This document shows positions 1-7,103 of a stretch of DNA of 15,803 bases, piece after piece. The stretch spans positions 1 to 15,803 of the forward strand of contig JBGVLM010000055.1 in assembly GCA_045124255.1 (NCBI GenBank), written 5' to 3'. The translations under genes and the position numbers were made by a program. The stretch is from Eshraghiella sp045124255 (GTDB taxonomy: Bacteria; Bacillota; Clostridia; Lachnospirales; Lachnospiraceae). How positions within the stretch are numbered: the stretch's first letter is position 1; every line of letters begins with the position of its first letter. Below the pieces are notes generated by a model that was not told where the DNA came from, ran no database searches, and worked only from the letters and a program-made list of their open reading frames with translations.

Positions 1-65
1 AAACTGTTAATGACCTTAAATGTTTTTAATTGTTCTTGAGACAATGTAATTAATCCTTCTTTCAT
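1..65 (-). CDS. Transposase, N-terminal fragment (runs off the left edge)
   Basis: Reading leftward from an ATG at 65, 21 codons are open to the window edge and begin MKEGLITLSQEQLKTF. This resembles the opening of the helix-turn-helix domain of transposases of the ISNCY/IS1202-like group common in clostridia, where a short MSQ(K/E) segment is followed by a helix ending in VI. Only 21 residues are visible, so no catalytic residue can be checked. Support comes from the repeats just upstream, which look like the end of an insertion sequence. The family assignment is from memory of the pattern and is moderate at best. Confidence 0.55.
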   Translation of the reverse strand, partial: MKEGLITLSQEQLKTFKVINS

Positions 66-86
66 AGTTTTATAGTTTAATGAAAA

Positions 87-124
87 GTGACATTATCTCA
101 AGAGAATCATAAGGTGACATTATC
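87..124. repeat. Two 11-bp direct repeats at the IS end
   Basis: GTGACATTATC occurs at 87-97 and again at 114-124, a 27-bp period. They lie between the transposase start codon and chromosomal sequence and are probably transposase binding sites in the terminal region. Confidence 0.7.
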
Positions 125-156
125 ATAAGTTAATAACAAAATAAAAATACGTTAAA

Positions 157-185
157 TTGCAAGAATTAAATACATGGGATATAAT
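157..185 (+). promoter_or_regulatory. Promoter of tcdA
   Basis: TTGCAA (157-162) is followed after exactly 17 bases by a perfect TATAAT (180-185). Transcription should start near 192, which leaves a 25-base leader carrying the AGGGAG ribosome site at 204-209. The promoter also shows that the TTG at 157 is not a start codon. Confidence 0.75.
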
Positions 186-216
186 AAATGACAAATTATA
201 TTTAGGGAGAATGTTT

Positions 217-915
217 ATGATTAATCAATTTTCAAGAACTGAATTACTTATCGGAACAAAAGCTGTCAGAACACTTGCAGGAAAGCGGGTGGCAGTATTC
301 GGTGTAGGCGGAGTGGGAGGTTATGTTGCAGAGGCACTTGTAAGAAGCGGTATCGGAGAAATTGATTTGATAGATAATGATAAGGTAAGCCTTACCAATC
401 TTAATCGTCAGCTTATTGCACTTCATTCAACAATCGGAAGGGACAAGGTTGAGGTTTTAAGTGAAAGAATTAAAGATATTAATCCCGACTGCAGGGTAAA
501 TGCACATAACTGCTTCTATCTGCCTGAGAACAGCAGTGAGTTTGATTTTGGATTATATGATTATGTTGTGGATGCAGTTGATACCGTTACAGCGAAAATA
601 CAGCTTGTTATGCAGGCCGAGGAGGCGGGTGTGCCGATTATCAGCAGTATGGGTGCCGGCAATAAAATGAATCCAACAGAATTTGAGGTAGCGGATATTT
701 ATAAGACATCGGTATGCCCGCTGGCAAAGGTAATGAGGCATGAGCTTAAGAAAAGAAATATCCGTAAGCTTAAAGTTGTGTATTCCAAAGAGAATCCGGT
801 GAAACCTCACGAAAGCGAGGAGGAAAACTGCAAAGCAGGCTCTGTAGCATTTGTTCCGTCAGTTGCAGGACTTATAATCGCTTCGGAGGTAATAAAGGAT
901 TTAATTAAAAATTAA
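217..915 (+). CDS. tcdA: tRNA threonylcarbamoyladenosine dehydratase (TcdA/YgdL), ThiF/E1-like
   Basis: This 232-residue protein belongs to the ThiF/MoeB/E1 superfamily. TcdA uses ATP to cyclise t6A at position 37 of ANN-decoding tRNAs to ct6A. Seen in the sequence: an N-terminal FSRTELLIG segment, the nucleotide-binding glycine loop GVGGVG (residues 29-34), the DLIDNDKVSLTNLNRQ adenylation segment with its Asp and Arg, and the late GSVAFVPSVAGL helix. It lacks the CxxC pairs of MoeB/ThiF zinc sites, which fits TcdA. E. coli TcdA is about 268 residues, so this is a compact version. ATG 217 is chosen because AGGGAG lies 7 bases upstream; ATG 211 is too close and TTG 157 sits in the promoter. 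The last 11 bases overlap the end of convergent azlD. Confidence 0.9.
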   Translation: MINQFSRTELLIGTKAVRTLAGKRVAVFGVGGVGGYVAEALVRSGIGEIDLIDNDKVSLTNLNRQLIALHSTIGRDKVEVLSERIKDINPDCRVNAHNCFYLPENSSEFDFGLYDYVVDAVDTVTAKIQLVMQAEEAGVPIISSMGAGNKMNPTEFEVADIYKTSVCPLAKVMRHELKKRNIRKLKVVYSKENPVKPHESEEENCKAGSVAFVPSVAGLIIASEVIKDLIKN

Positions 916-1225
916 CAATAAGCATATAACAGAAGGTTCCGGCACAAATGGATATAAGCATATTGCGTTTCCACATATAGAATAATACCGTAACGGCAAT
1001 GCCTGTTAATTCGGGAATTCCATGCGTGCCGCCCAAAATGTTAACGTCCTTAAGGCAGTATACAATAAGCATTCCGAAAATTGCTGCGGGCAGTGCCTTC
1101 CCGAGGTACTGAATGTATTTTGGGGTTGGCTTATCGGCTCTGAATACAATGAACGGAAGAAAGCGTGTAAGCATTGTTCCTGCCACACACATTGCAATTG
1201 TAATTATCTGTTGTGCAATAGTCAT
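905..1225 (-). CDS. azlD: AzlD, small subunit of branched-chain amino acid transporter
   Basis: A 106-residue, very hydrophobic protein with about four membrane segments. The TRFLPFIVFR stretch, followed by PKYIQYLGKALPAA and a GIPELTGI region, is typical of AzlD. AzlD works with AzlC as a two-component branched-chain amino acid permease; loss or misregulation gave azaleucine resistance in Bacillus subtilis. The ATG overlaps the azlC stop as ATGA (1222-1225), so the two are translationally coupled, with its own AGGAGG-type site inside the azlC end (complement of 1235-1240). The 3' end overlaps tcdA by 11 bases in convergent orientation, with no room for a conventional terminator between them. 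Confidence 0.88.
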   Translation of the reverse strand: MTIAQQIITIAMCVAGTMLTRFLPFIVFRADKPTPKYIQYLGKALPAAIFGMLIVYCLKDVNILGGTHGIPELTGIAVTVLFYMWKRNMLISICAGTFCYMLIVNF

Positions 1226-1935
1226 TGCCGGTTTCCTCCTTTTTCAATCGGTTTTCTGAAAATGGTCAGAAATACAATTATGCAGACCATTGTAGGAATC
1301 AGAAAGCTGTCCCTGCCCCATATTATAAGACATACAACGGACGCAAGTATTCCTATCATTGCCGGGAAATGCTGCTTATCCTTAAGCCACTGCTCAAGAA
1401 AAATAACAACAAACATTGCAGTCATAACAAATTCTATTCCCTTCAAATCAAAGCTTATTAAAGAACCGAGTATTCCTCCAATTGTGGCACCAAATACCCA
1501 GTAAAGCTGATTTAATAACGTAACAAAAAACATAAACCAGCCCCTGTCAATGCCATCCGGCGGTGTGGCAGAATAGTTTATCGAGAATGTTTCATCACAT
1601 AAACCGAAAATCAAATAGAATTTCTTAATTCCTGTTCCTTTGAATTTTTCCAACATTGATATTCCGTAGAAAAGATGACGTGCCTGTATTAATACGGACA
1701 TCATAAGTGTCTGTAACGGAGCAAAACTTCCAAGCAGCATTGATACTGCAACAAATTCCAATGAGCCTCCGAAAATGGTAAAGCTCATTACCAATGGGTA
1801 TATAAAACAAAAGCCTGAAGTACCGGCATAAATTCCATAGCTTATACCAAGGAAAAGAAAGCCTGCCATAATCGGTATCGTGTGCGGAAAGGCAGCACGA
1901 AAGGCTCTGCTCAGTGTTTTTTTATCTTTAGACAT
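1222..1935 (-). CDS. azlC: AzlC, large subunit of branched-chain amino acid transporter
   Basis: A 237-residue membrane protein with the AzlC signature: an N-terminal AFRAAFPHTIPIMAGFLFLG segment, then GISYGIYA, the SLEFVAVSMLLG helix, QARHLFYG and the FGLCDETFSI loop. AzlC and AzlD together move branched-chain amino acids across the cytoplasmic membrane, and related pairs act as exporters. The ATG at 1935 has AGGAGG (complement of 1944-1949) 8 bases upstream. azlC comes first in a two-gene operon with azlD and is divergent from eno. A good promoter is visible upstream. No regulatory gene (azlB/Lrp type) is adjacent, unlike the B. subtilis locus. Confidence 0.92.
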   Translation of the reverse strand: MSKDKKTLSRAFRAAFPHTIPIMAGFLFLGISYGIYAGTSGFCFIYPLVMSFTIFGGSLEFVAVSMLLGSFAPLQTLMMSVLIQARHLFYGISMLEKFKGTGIKKFYLIFGLCDETFSINYSATPPDGIDRGWFMFFVTLLNQLYWVFGATIGGILGSLISFDLKGIEFVMTAMFVVIFLEQWLKDKQHFPAMIGILASVVCLIIWGRDSFLIPTMVCIIVFLTIFRKPIEKGGNRQ

Positions 1936-1962
1936 ATTTTTTTCCTCCTGATGTATTAAAAA

Positions 1963-1991
1963 ATAATAACACTTGAAATTCTATCCTGCAA
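1963..1991 (-). promoter_or_regulatory. Promoter of azlCD
   Basis: On the minus strand TTGCAG (complement of 1986-1991) is followed by a 17-base spacer and TATTAT (complement of 1963-1968). The -10 box lies 27 bases before the azlC start codon, leaving a leader of about 20 bases. Confidence 0.65.
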
Positions 1992-2065
1992 TAAAAGTTT
2001 TTGCTGAATAGAGGCAGGGAAAAGAGGATAAAATTTTAGAATAAAAAAGTTTTTGGAGGAAAATT

Positions 2066-3427
2066 ATGTACAATATTATTATTCAGGATGTTAAGGGTTA
2101 TGAAGTACTTGATTCGAGAGGCAATCCTACAGTTGAGGCGGAGGTTTATCTGTCTGACGGAACAGTCGGAAGGGGAATTGCACCGAGTGGTGCGTCAACC
2201 GGAGAATATGAAGCGTTGGAACTCAGGGATTTGGATGAAAAAAGATACATGGGAAAGGGTGTGAAGAAGGCAGTTGATAATGTAAATACTGCGATTAAAA
2301 AAGCAGTCTGCGGCAGAAATGCACTTGATTTATACGGAATTGATTTTGCAATGAGGGAAGCAGACAATACGCCGGATAAATCAAATCTCGGAGCTAATGC
2401 AATTCTTGCCGTCTCAATCGCAGCAGCCAATGCGGCAGCTAAAGCATGTAATATGCCATTATATCGTTTTATCGGTGGAGTAAACGGAAACCGGATGCCG
2501 GTTCCCATGATGAATATTCTTAATGGTGGTGTGCATGCGAAGAATACCGTGGATTTTCAGGAATTTATGATTATGCCGGTGGGTGCATGCTGTTTTTCTG
2601 AAGCATTAAGAATGGGAGCGGAAATTTATCATACGCTTAAAAAGCTTCTGGAGAAGGACGGAAAATCAACAGCTGTTGGTGATGAGGGTGGTTTTGCACC
2701 CGATTTGAAAGACGCATTTGAGGTATTTGATTATTTAACAAGGGCCGTAAATGCTGCGGGCTATGAATGCGGAAAGGATGTTGTTTTTGCAATGGATGCA
2801 GCGGCTTCCGAACTGTATGAGGAGAATTCAGGGATGTATTATTTTCCGGGAGAAAGCAGGCTTGTACAGGAGGAAAACTGCCATGATTCCGGGGCAGAAG
2901 CACCTGATACCGTTAAAACACAGGTATGCAGAACTACGGATGAGATGATTGAACTCTATGCGAAGCTGTGTGACAGCTATCCTGTTTATTCAATCGAGGA
3001 CGGTCTGGACGAATCTGACTGGGAGGGCTGGAATAAGCTTACACAGAGACTTGGCAGCAGTGTGCAGTTAGTCGGAGATGATTTGTTTGTTACAAATACG
3101 GAGAGACTCAGACGTGGAATTAATGAGAATTGTGCAAATTCAATCCTTATCAAGCTTAATCAGATTGGTACTGTAACGGAGACTCTTGAGGCAGTAAAGC
3201 TTGCCCATAAATGCGGTTATACTGCGGTAATGTCCCATCGTTCGGGAGAAACCGAGGATACGACAATCGCAGACCTTTCGGTTGCACTTAACTGTTGTCA
3301 GATTAAAACAGGTGCGCCTTGCAGAACCGACAGAGTAGCGAAGTATAACAGGCTTTTAAAAATTGAACAGGAGCTTGGAATTATTGCCCCATATCCGGGC
3401 AAAAGTGCTTTTAATTTTGTAAAATAA
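2066..3427 (+). CDS. eno: Enolase (2-phosphoglycerate dehydratase) with an internal insertion
   Basis: This 453-residue enolase converts 2-phosphoglycerate to phosphoenolpyruvate in the cytoplasm. Recognised segments: EVLDSRGNPTVEAEV, SGASTGEYEA, NILNGGVHA, VGDEGGFAPDL (general acid/base Glu), the three Mg ligands in FAMDAAASE, SIEDGLD and GDDLFVTN, the catalytic Lys in ILIKLNQIG, and SHRSGETEDT. All catalytic residues are present. Bacterial enolases are usually about 430 residues; the excess is an insertion of roughly 20 residues at about 265-288, between the MYYFPGE strand and the TTDEMIELY helix, with Cys at 272 and 288. GAPSR is replaced by GAPCR. GGAGG at 2055-2059 is 6 bases before ATG 2066. 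It stands alone, without other glycolytic genes, so it may or may not be the only enolase in the genome. Confidence 0.95.
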   Translation: MYNIIIQDVKGYEVLDSRGNPTVEAEVYLSDGTVGRGIAPSGASTGEYEALELRDLDEKRYMGKGVKKAVDNVNTAIKKAVCGRNALDLYGIDFAMREADNTPDKSNLGANAILAVSIAAANAAAKACNMPLYRFIGGVNGNRMPVPMMNILNGGVHAKNTVDFQEFMIMPVGACCFSEALRMGAEIYHTLKKLLEKDGKSTAVGDEGGFAPDLKDAFEVFDYLTRAVNAAGYECGKDVVFAMDAAASELYEENSGMYYFPGESRLVQEENCHDSGAEAPDTVKTQVCRTTDEMIELYAKLCDSYPVYSIEDGLDESDWEGWNKLTQRLGSSVQLVGDDLFVTNTERLRRGINENCANSILIKLNQIGTVTETLEAVKLAHKCGYTAVMSHRSGETEDTTIADLSVALNCCQIKTGAPCRTDRVAKYNRLLKIEQELGIIAPYPGKSAFNFVK

Positions 3428-3447
3428 TTATTTTTGTGTTATTATTT

Positions 3448-3481
3448 ATCAGGTGGAGTCCTTTATTGGGGCTTCCCTGAT
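3448..3481 (+). terminator. Stem-loop after eno (possible terminator)
   Basis: Arms 3448-3461 and 3468-3481 pair over 13 base pairs with two single-base bulges around the loop TTTATT. The position, 20 bases after the eno stop, suits a terminator. There is no U-run directly after the stem (the next bases are TAAATGAAC); a run of seven T appears only at 3503-3509. It may be a weak or Rho-assisted terminator, a 3' end stabiliser, or a leader structure for the next gene. Confidence 0.4.
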
Positions 3482-3537
3482 TAAATGAACTTATACATAT
3501 AGTTTTTTTGAATTTAATAATACGATGGAGCATTGAT

Positions 3538-4251
3538 ATGAAGATTACAACGATTATGTTTGATTTGGATGGGACTCTGCTTCCGATGGATGAGGAGAAA
3601 TTTACAAAGGGGTATTTCGGAATGCTTTCTCATAAGCTTAAAGCTTATGGCTATGAGCAGGAGGAATTGATTAAGTCAATCTGGAGCGGAACGAAGGCAA
3701 TGGTTATGAATGACGGAAGCCGCCTTAATGAGGAGGTTTTTTGGGAGGTATTTGAAAAGATTTACGGGGACAGATTAAAAACGGATAAGAAGTATTTTGA
3801 TGATTTTTATGTAAATGAATTTCAAAGTATCGGACAATTCTGTGGTTATACCGAAAAGGCGGCAGAGGTAATAAAACTGGTAAAGGAGCTCGGTTTCAGG
3901 GTAATCTGTGCAACAAATCCTATTTTTCCGGCGATTGCAACCGAGACAAGAATCAGACTTGCCGGGCTGGAACCGGAGGATTTTGAACTGTACACAACCT
4001 ATGAGAATTCCTCACACTGTAAGCCTAATCCTGATTATTACAGGGAAATACTTGAGAAAACGGGATGTATCGCAGGGGAGTGCCTGATGGTCGGAAATGA
4101 TGCAAGAGAGGATATGGTGGCGACAACGCTCGGTATGAAGGGTTTTCTTCTTACGGATTGTCTTATTAACAGGGATAACACGGATATTTCTCAATTTGAG
4201 AATGGTAATTTTGACAAATTAACTGAATATATTAAAGCATTAAATTCTTAA
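3538..4251 (+). CDS. HAD-superfamily hydrolase (phosphatase)
   Basis: A 237-residue haloacid-dehalogenase-type hydrolase, probably a cytoplasmic phosphatase acting on a small phosphorylated metabolite. Motif I is FDLDGTLL with nucleophile Asp9 and acid/base Asp11. Motif II is the Thr of ICATNP, motif III the Lys of SSHCKPNPDYY, and motif IV GNDAREDM. A helical cap lies between motifs I and II (about residues 16-100), as in subclass C1 enzymes. ATG 3538 is preferred because GGAG (3527-3530) lies 7 bases upstream; an upstream in-frame start at 3508 has no ribosome site. Substrate cannot be told from sequence, and the neighbours give no pathway hint. Confidence 0.85.
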   Translation: MKITTIMFDLDGTLLPMDEEKFTKGYFGMLSHKLKAYGYEQEELIKSIWSGTKAMVMNDGSRLNEEVFWEVFEKIYGDRLKTDKKYFDDFYVNEFQSIGQFCGYTEKAAEVIKLVKELGFRVICATNPIFPAIATETRIRLAGLEPEDFELYTTYENSSHCKPNPDYYREILEKTGCIAGECLMVGNDAREDMVATTLGMKGFLLTDCLINRDNTDISQFENGNFDKLTEYIKALNS

Positions 4252-4273
4252 TATAATATATTAATGTCAGATA

Positions 4274-4302
4274 TTGACTTTTTTACTCATAGATATTAAT
4301 AT
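4274..4302 (+). promoter_or_regulatory. Promoter of the zinc-finger membrane protein gene
   Basis: TTGACT (4274-4279), a 17-base spacer and TAATAT (4297-4302) precede the gene at 4357. The ribosome site AAGGAGAG lies 8-9 bases before the start codon. The -35 is near consensus, the -10 only moderate. Confidence 0.5.
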
Positions 4303-4356
4303 AGAAGTGTTCAGTTATATTATTTGAGTACGTGAACGAAGAAGGAGAGACATAAT

Positions 4357-5925
4357 ATGGAAACGAAAAGAAAGTATGTAGTAACATCCAAAACTACCGC
4401 TGCGAAGTCAGGTTTGGGCGGTGCATTATTTGCAATTGCAATTATTTTTATGATTGCTTCCGCAGTATGGTGCGTAACAATTATGAAGGAATCAGAGACA
4501 CTGGCAATAACAGTATTGATTATTTCTTTTTTGCTTGGACTTTGTATTGTTGGTATTTCAAATGTTATAAAGAATATAAGAATCAGCCAGAATCAGAAAT
4601 ACATAGTTGAAGAGATAATTGAGGCAGAGGTTAATAAGAACAACAGAAAGGCCTGTGAAATTCCGCAGGAGGTTGTTAAAGAGGAATTAATGGCAGTGCT
4701 TGCTGCACTTGTTAAAGATGAACTTAAGAAAAATGCAGCAGCAGAGGCTAAGAAGGATACGGCGGCTGTTGAGAAGCCTTCTTACGGATATTCAACAGAT
4801 ACAGCAAGACAGTCAGTATACGGAGCAGCACAGAAGCCTGCAGAGGAATCAGCTTACGGAGTGGCACAGAAGCCTGCAGAGGAATCAGCTTACGGAGCAG
4901 CACAGAAACCTGCAGCAGAATCAGCTTACGGAGCAACACAGAAGCCTGCAGCACCGGTTGTTGAGACACCGGCTCCAAAGCCTGTTACACCGGCAGCTAA
5001 GCCTGTAGTACAGGAGACTGCAGCAACAGAGGATGTGGCCATTGGCAGCAATGAATGGAAATGCAGGGTTTGCGGAAGAATCAATCGTAATTATATAGGA
5101 ATGTGTGCTTGCGGCAATCATGTTTCAGAGAATAATGGACCTAAGGCTGAGGAGCCTGCAATCAGCAGACCGTCAGTGGAAGAGGCAATAAGCAGACCAT
5201 CAGTGGAAGCAGCAATAAGCAGACCGTCAGTGGAAGAGGCAATCAGCAGACCGTCAGTGGAAGAGGCAATAAGCAGACCATCAGTGGAAGCAGCAATCAG
5301 CAGACCATCAGTGGAAGCAGCAATCAGCAGACCATCAGTGGAAGCAGCAATCAGCAAGCCTTCAGTTGACGAGGTGTATTCAAGACCTGTTGCGGATAAT
5401 TATGATGACGATGATGATGAGGTTTTAGGAGATGAAACAGCGTCTGAGAAGAGAGTAATAGGACCTGTTACAGGTGGTGCTAACTGGGTATGCAAGTTGT
5501 GCGGCAGAATTAATCCGAAATTCGTAGGCGCATGTGAGTGTGGAAATGCCCGTACGGATAATTCGTTTGGTTCAGATGAAGGTTCGTTAGGCCACAGTCA
5601 GTCAAGAGCTCCGGAGGCATTGAGAAGTACGGTAAGACTTACTCCTAAAGATAATATTTCAACACAGCCTGTTAAGGAGGAGCCAAAGACTCCGAATCTT
5701 GATTTTAATTCAGATGATTATGATGTGGCAGCGGCCAGAGCAGCGGAAGAAGCAGCAGCTGCTGCTAACAAGGCTAAGAACGTTGATATTCCAATGCCTG
5801 CATCATCACGTGCCGGCAACAGTAATGTAACTCAGATATCTGCAACAGAGTGGAGATGTAATGTGTGCAACAGAGTAAACCGTAATTATATCGGAACCTG
5901 TGCATGCGGAAATTCAAAATATTAA
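4357..5925 (+). CDS. Membrane-anchored protein with three RanBP2-like zinc fingers and tandem repeats
   Basis: I do not recognise a named family. The 522-residue protein begins with a basic segment and two membrane helices (about 19-41 and 48-67); the positive N-terminus suggests the rest is cytoplasmic. A charged, possibly coiled segment (about 85-130) follows. Then come four 12-residue repeats (about 155-202, YGAAQKPAEESA), zinc finger 1 (W234, C236, C239, N243, C250, C252), eight 9-residue repeats (268-339, AISRPSVE-E/A), an acidic run (DDDDDE), finger 2 (W377, C379, C382, N386, C393, C395), an Ala-rich stretch, and finger 3 (W499, C501, C504, N508, C515, C517), which ends the protein. Each finger reads WxCxxCxxxNx6CxC, like the eukaryotic RanBP2 finger except for CxC in place of CxxC. 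It appears monocistronic, with its own promoter and a strong terminator. It could be a scaffold that binds RNA or protein at the membrane; this is inference. Confidence 0.8.
   Translation: METKRKYVVTSKTTAAKSGLGGALFAIAIIFMIASAVWCVTIMKESETLAITVLIISFLLGLCIVGISNVIKNIRISQNQKYIVEEIIEAEVNKNNRKACEIPQEVVKEELMAVLAALVKDELKKNAAAEAKKDTAAVEKPSYGYSTDTARQSVYGAAQKPAEESAYGVAQKPAEESAYGAAQKPAAESAYGATQKPAAPVVETPAPKPVTPAAKPVVQETAATEDVAIGSNEWKCRVCGRINRNYIGMCACGNHVSENNGPKAEEPAISRPSVEEAISRPSVEAAISRPSVEEAISRPSVEEAISRPSVEAAISRPSVEAAISRPSVEAAISKPSVDEVYSRPVADNYDDDDDEVLGDETASEKRVIGPVTGGANWVCKLCGRINPKFVGACECGNARTDNSFGSDEGSLGHSQSRAPEALRSTVRLTPKDNISTQPVKEEPKTPNLDFNSDDYDVAAARAAEEAAAAANKAKNVDIPMPASSRAGNSNVTQISATEWRCNVCNRVNRNYIGTCACGNSKY
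4819..4962 (+). repeat. Four 36-bp in-frame tandem repeats
   Basis: Copies start at 4819, 4855, 4891 and 4927 and encode YGAAQKPAEESA-type units. Copies 1 and 2 differ at two bases; copy 4 degenerates in its last third. They form a Pro/Ala-rich linker between the membrane region and the first zinc finger. Confidence 0.9.
5158..5373 (+). repeat. Eight 27-bp in-frame tandem repeats
   Basis: Units start at 5158 and recur every 27 bases to 5347, encoding AISRPSVEE or AISRPSVEA, with a degenerate last copy (AISKPSVDE). Copy 1 equals copy 4 and copy 2 equals copy 5 exactly, pointing to an 81-bp block duplication. Such near-identical arrays usually change length by slippage or recombination. Confidence 0.93.
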
Positions 5926-5941
5926 TATTAAGATTATTTTC

Positions 5942-5975
5942 AAAGCCGTGGGATTCCGCGGCTTTGTTTGTTTAT
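5942..5975 (+). terminator. Rho-independent terminator
   Basis: A 10-bp stem (5942-5951 with 5956-5965, one G-T pair) closes a GATT loop and is followed by TTTGTTTGTTTA. It lies 16 bases after the stop of the zinc-finger gene. Confidence 0.88.
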
Positions 5976-6063
5976 TGCTTCAAATTCTTTTTTTGCAGAG
6001 TAATGATAATATTAACAAATATTGAATATTTAGCAAATTTAAGAAGATATTTTTAAGAATATA

Positions 6064-6072
6064 TGGTAAAAT
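6064..6072 (+). promoter_or_regulatory. Extended -10 promoter of the DUF4003-like gene
   Basis: TGGTAAAAT fits an extended -10 (TGn followed by TAAAAT at 6067-6072). No good -35 box is seen 17 bases upstream. The start codon at 6101 follows 28 bases later with GGGAGG between. Confidence 0.42.
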
Positions 6073-6100
6073 AATGCTATATTTTGGGAGGATACGGATT

Positions 6101-7093
6101 ATGAGACCTGAATTACAGAAAATATGCGATAATTATATTATAAACAGAACAATGATTAAGAGTACATTTTCATTTGAGGATGAGTATATGTATTCGGTAG
6201 CTGCAACAATATTTGCGGATAAAGGAATGCTGGCAGGCTCTGAGAATCTTAAGAAATGCAGGGATATTCTTAAAGCTGATACAGGTGTGTTTTCCAATTT
6301 CAGAGGAAATGTTAAGCTGCCTATGATTTCAATTCTGGCAGTATCCGATTCTCCTGAGGATAAGATGAAAAGAGTTATTGAGATACATAAGGCATTGAGA
6401 AAGAACTTTTTTGGTTCAGAATTTCTTCCGGTTGCGGCAATGGCACTGGATGAACTGGATTCACAGGGTGATTATAAGAAAATATCTGACAGAAGCAGAA
6501 ATATATATAATCTTATGAAGCAGGAGCATCCGTTCCTTACTTCCTCTGAAGACAGCGTTTTTGCTGCACTGCTGGCGTTGTCGGACAGTCCGGACAGTGT
6601 TATCGTTGCTCAGATGGAACAGGCATACGTTAAGCTTAGAGAGGTGTTTAAGGATAGAAACGCTGTTCAGACCTTAAGTCATGTAATCGTGCTTCTGGGT
6701 GGTGATATTATTGAAAACTGCAACAGAACAATTGAATTATATAACAGAATAAGAAACAGAAAGCACAAATACGGAAAAAGTTTTGAGCTTGCGGTTCTTG
6801 CAATATTGTCTCTGGTAGACGATATGGACAGAGTTGTGGATGATATTATAGAAACAGATAATTTCCTTTCAAAACAGAAGGGCTATGGATTTTTGGGAAT
6901 TGATAAGATACAGAGAATTATGCATGCGGCAATACTTGTTTCAAAGGATTACGTCAGCGGTGACAAAAGTCAGCTTATAAATACTGCTCTTCTTGGAGGA
7001 ACTGTTTCGCTTGTAATAGCTGAACAGGCGGCATTTCTTGCTTCGATTGCGGCTGCGAATGCAGCAGCGGCGGCGTCGGCATCAAGCAACTAA
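6101..7093 (+). CDS. DUF4003-like helical protein of unknown function
   Basis: A 330-residue soluble, mostly alpha-helical protein resembling DUF4003 proteins of Firmicutes, whose function is unknown to me. An internal duplication is visible: SILAVSDSPEDKMKRV in the first half and ALLALSDSPDSVIVAQ in the second, each followed by a helix with KLREVFK/ALRKNFF-like ends. This suggests two related all-helical halves. The C-terminus is an Ala-rich tail (IAAANAAAAASASSN). ATG 6101 has GGGAGG 9 bases upstream; the in-frame ATG at 6074 lies before it and overlaps the promoter. hypA follows after 10 bases, so the two are probably co-transcribed. Confidence 0.75.
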   Translation: MRPELQKICDNYIINRTMIKSTFSFEDEYMYSVAATIFADKGMLAGSENLKKCRDILKADTGVFSNFRGNVKLPMISILAVSDSPEDKMKRVIEIHKALRKNFFGSEFLPVAAMALDELDSQGDYKKISDRSRNIYNLMKQEHPFLTSSEDSVFAALLALSDSPDSVIVAQMEQAYVKLREVFKDRNAVQTLSHVIVLLGGDIIENCNRTIELYNRIRNRKHKYGKSFELAVLAILSLVDDMDRVVDDIIETDNFLSKQKGYGFLGIDKIQRIMHAAILVSKDYVSGDKSQLINTALLGGTVSLVIAEQAAFLASIAAANAAAAASASSN

Positions 7094-7103
7094 GAGGTGT
7101 ATA

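Larger units (their letters stand above)
1..126. mobile_element. End of an insertion sequence (partial)
   Basis: The stretch combines the start of a leftward transposase (1-65) with two direct copies of GTGACATTATC at 87-97 and 114-124. Repeated GTGACATT-type motifs between transposase start and element tip are typical of this IS group. The tip is probably near 124-127. The tcdA promoter starts about 30 bases further on, so the insertion left that gene's expression signals intact. The other end and any target duplication are outside the window. Confidence 0.5.

Noticed and set aside
157..216. Longer tcdA reading frame starting at TTG 157
   Set aside because: The TTG is the -35 box of a TTGCAA-17-TATAAT promoter, and the only good ribosome site serves ATG 217.
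1022..1504. 160-codon plus-strand frame across azlD and azlC
   Set aside because: It is antisense to two well-recognised membrane proteins, has no ribosome site, and its Cys/His-rich composition mirrors hydrophobic codons on the other strand.
1936..2065. Promoter of eno in the azlC-eno gap
   Set aside because: TAAAAT and TAGAAT candidates exist near 2029-2042, but none has an acceptable -35 at 16-18 bases, so none is called.
5118..5357. Minus-strand frame of LLIAASTDG repeats
   Set aside because: It is the complement of the 27-bp coding repeats; the plus frame continues into zinc fingers and has the promoter and terminator.
5158..5373. CRISPR-like periodic array
   Set aside because: The 27-bp units are contiguous with no spacers and stay in frame within a protein gene; no cas genes are present.
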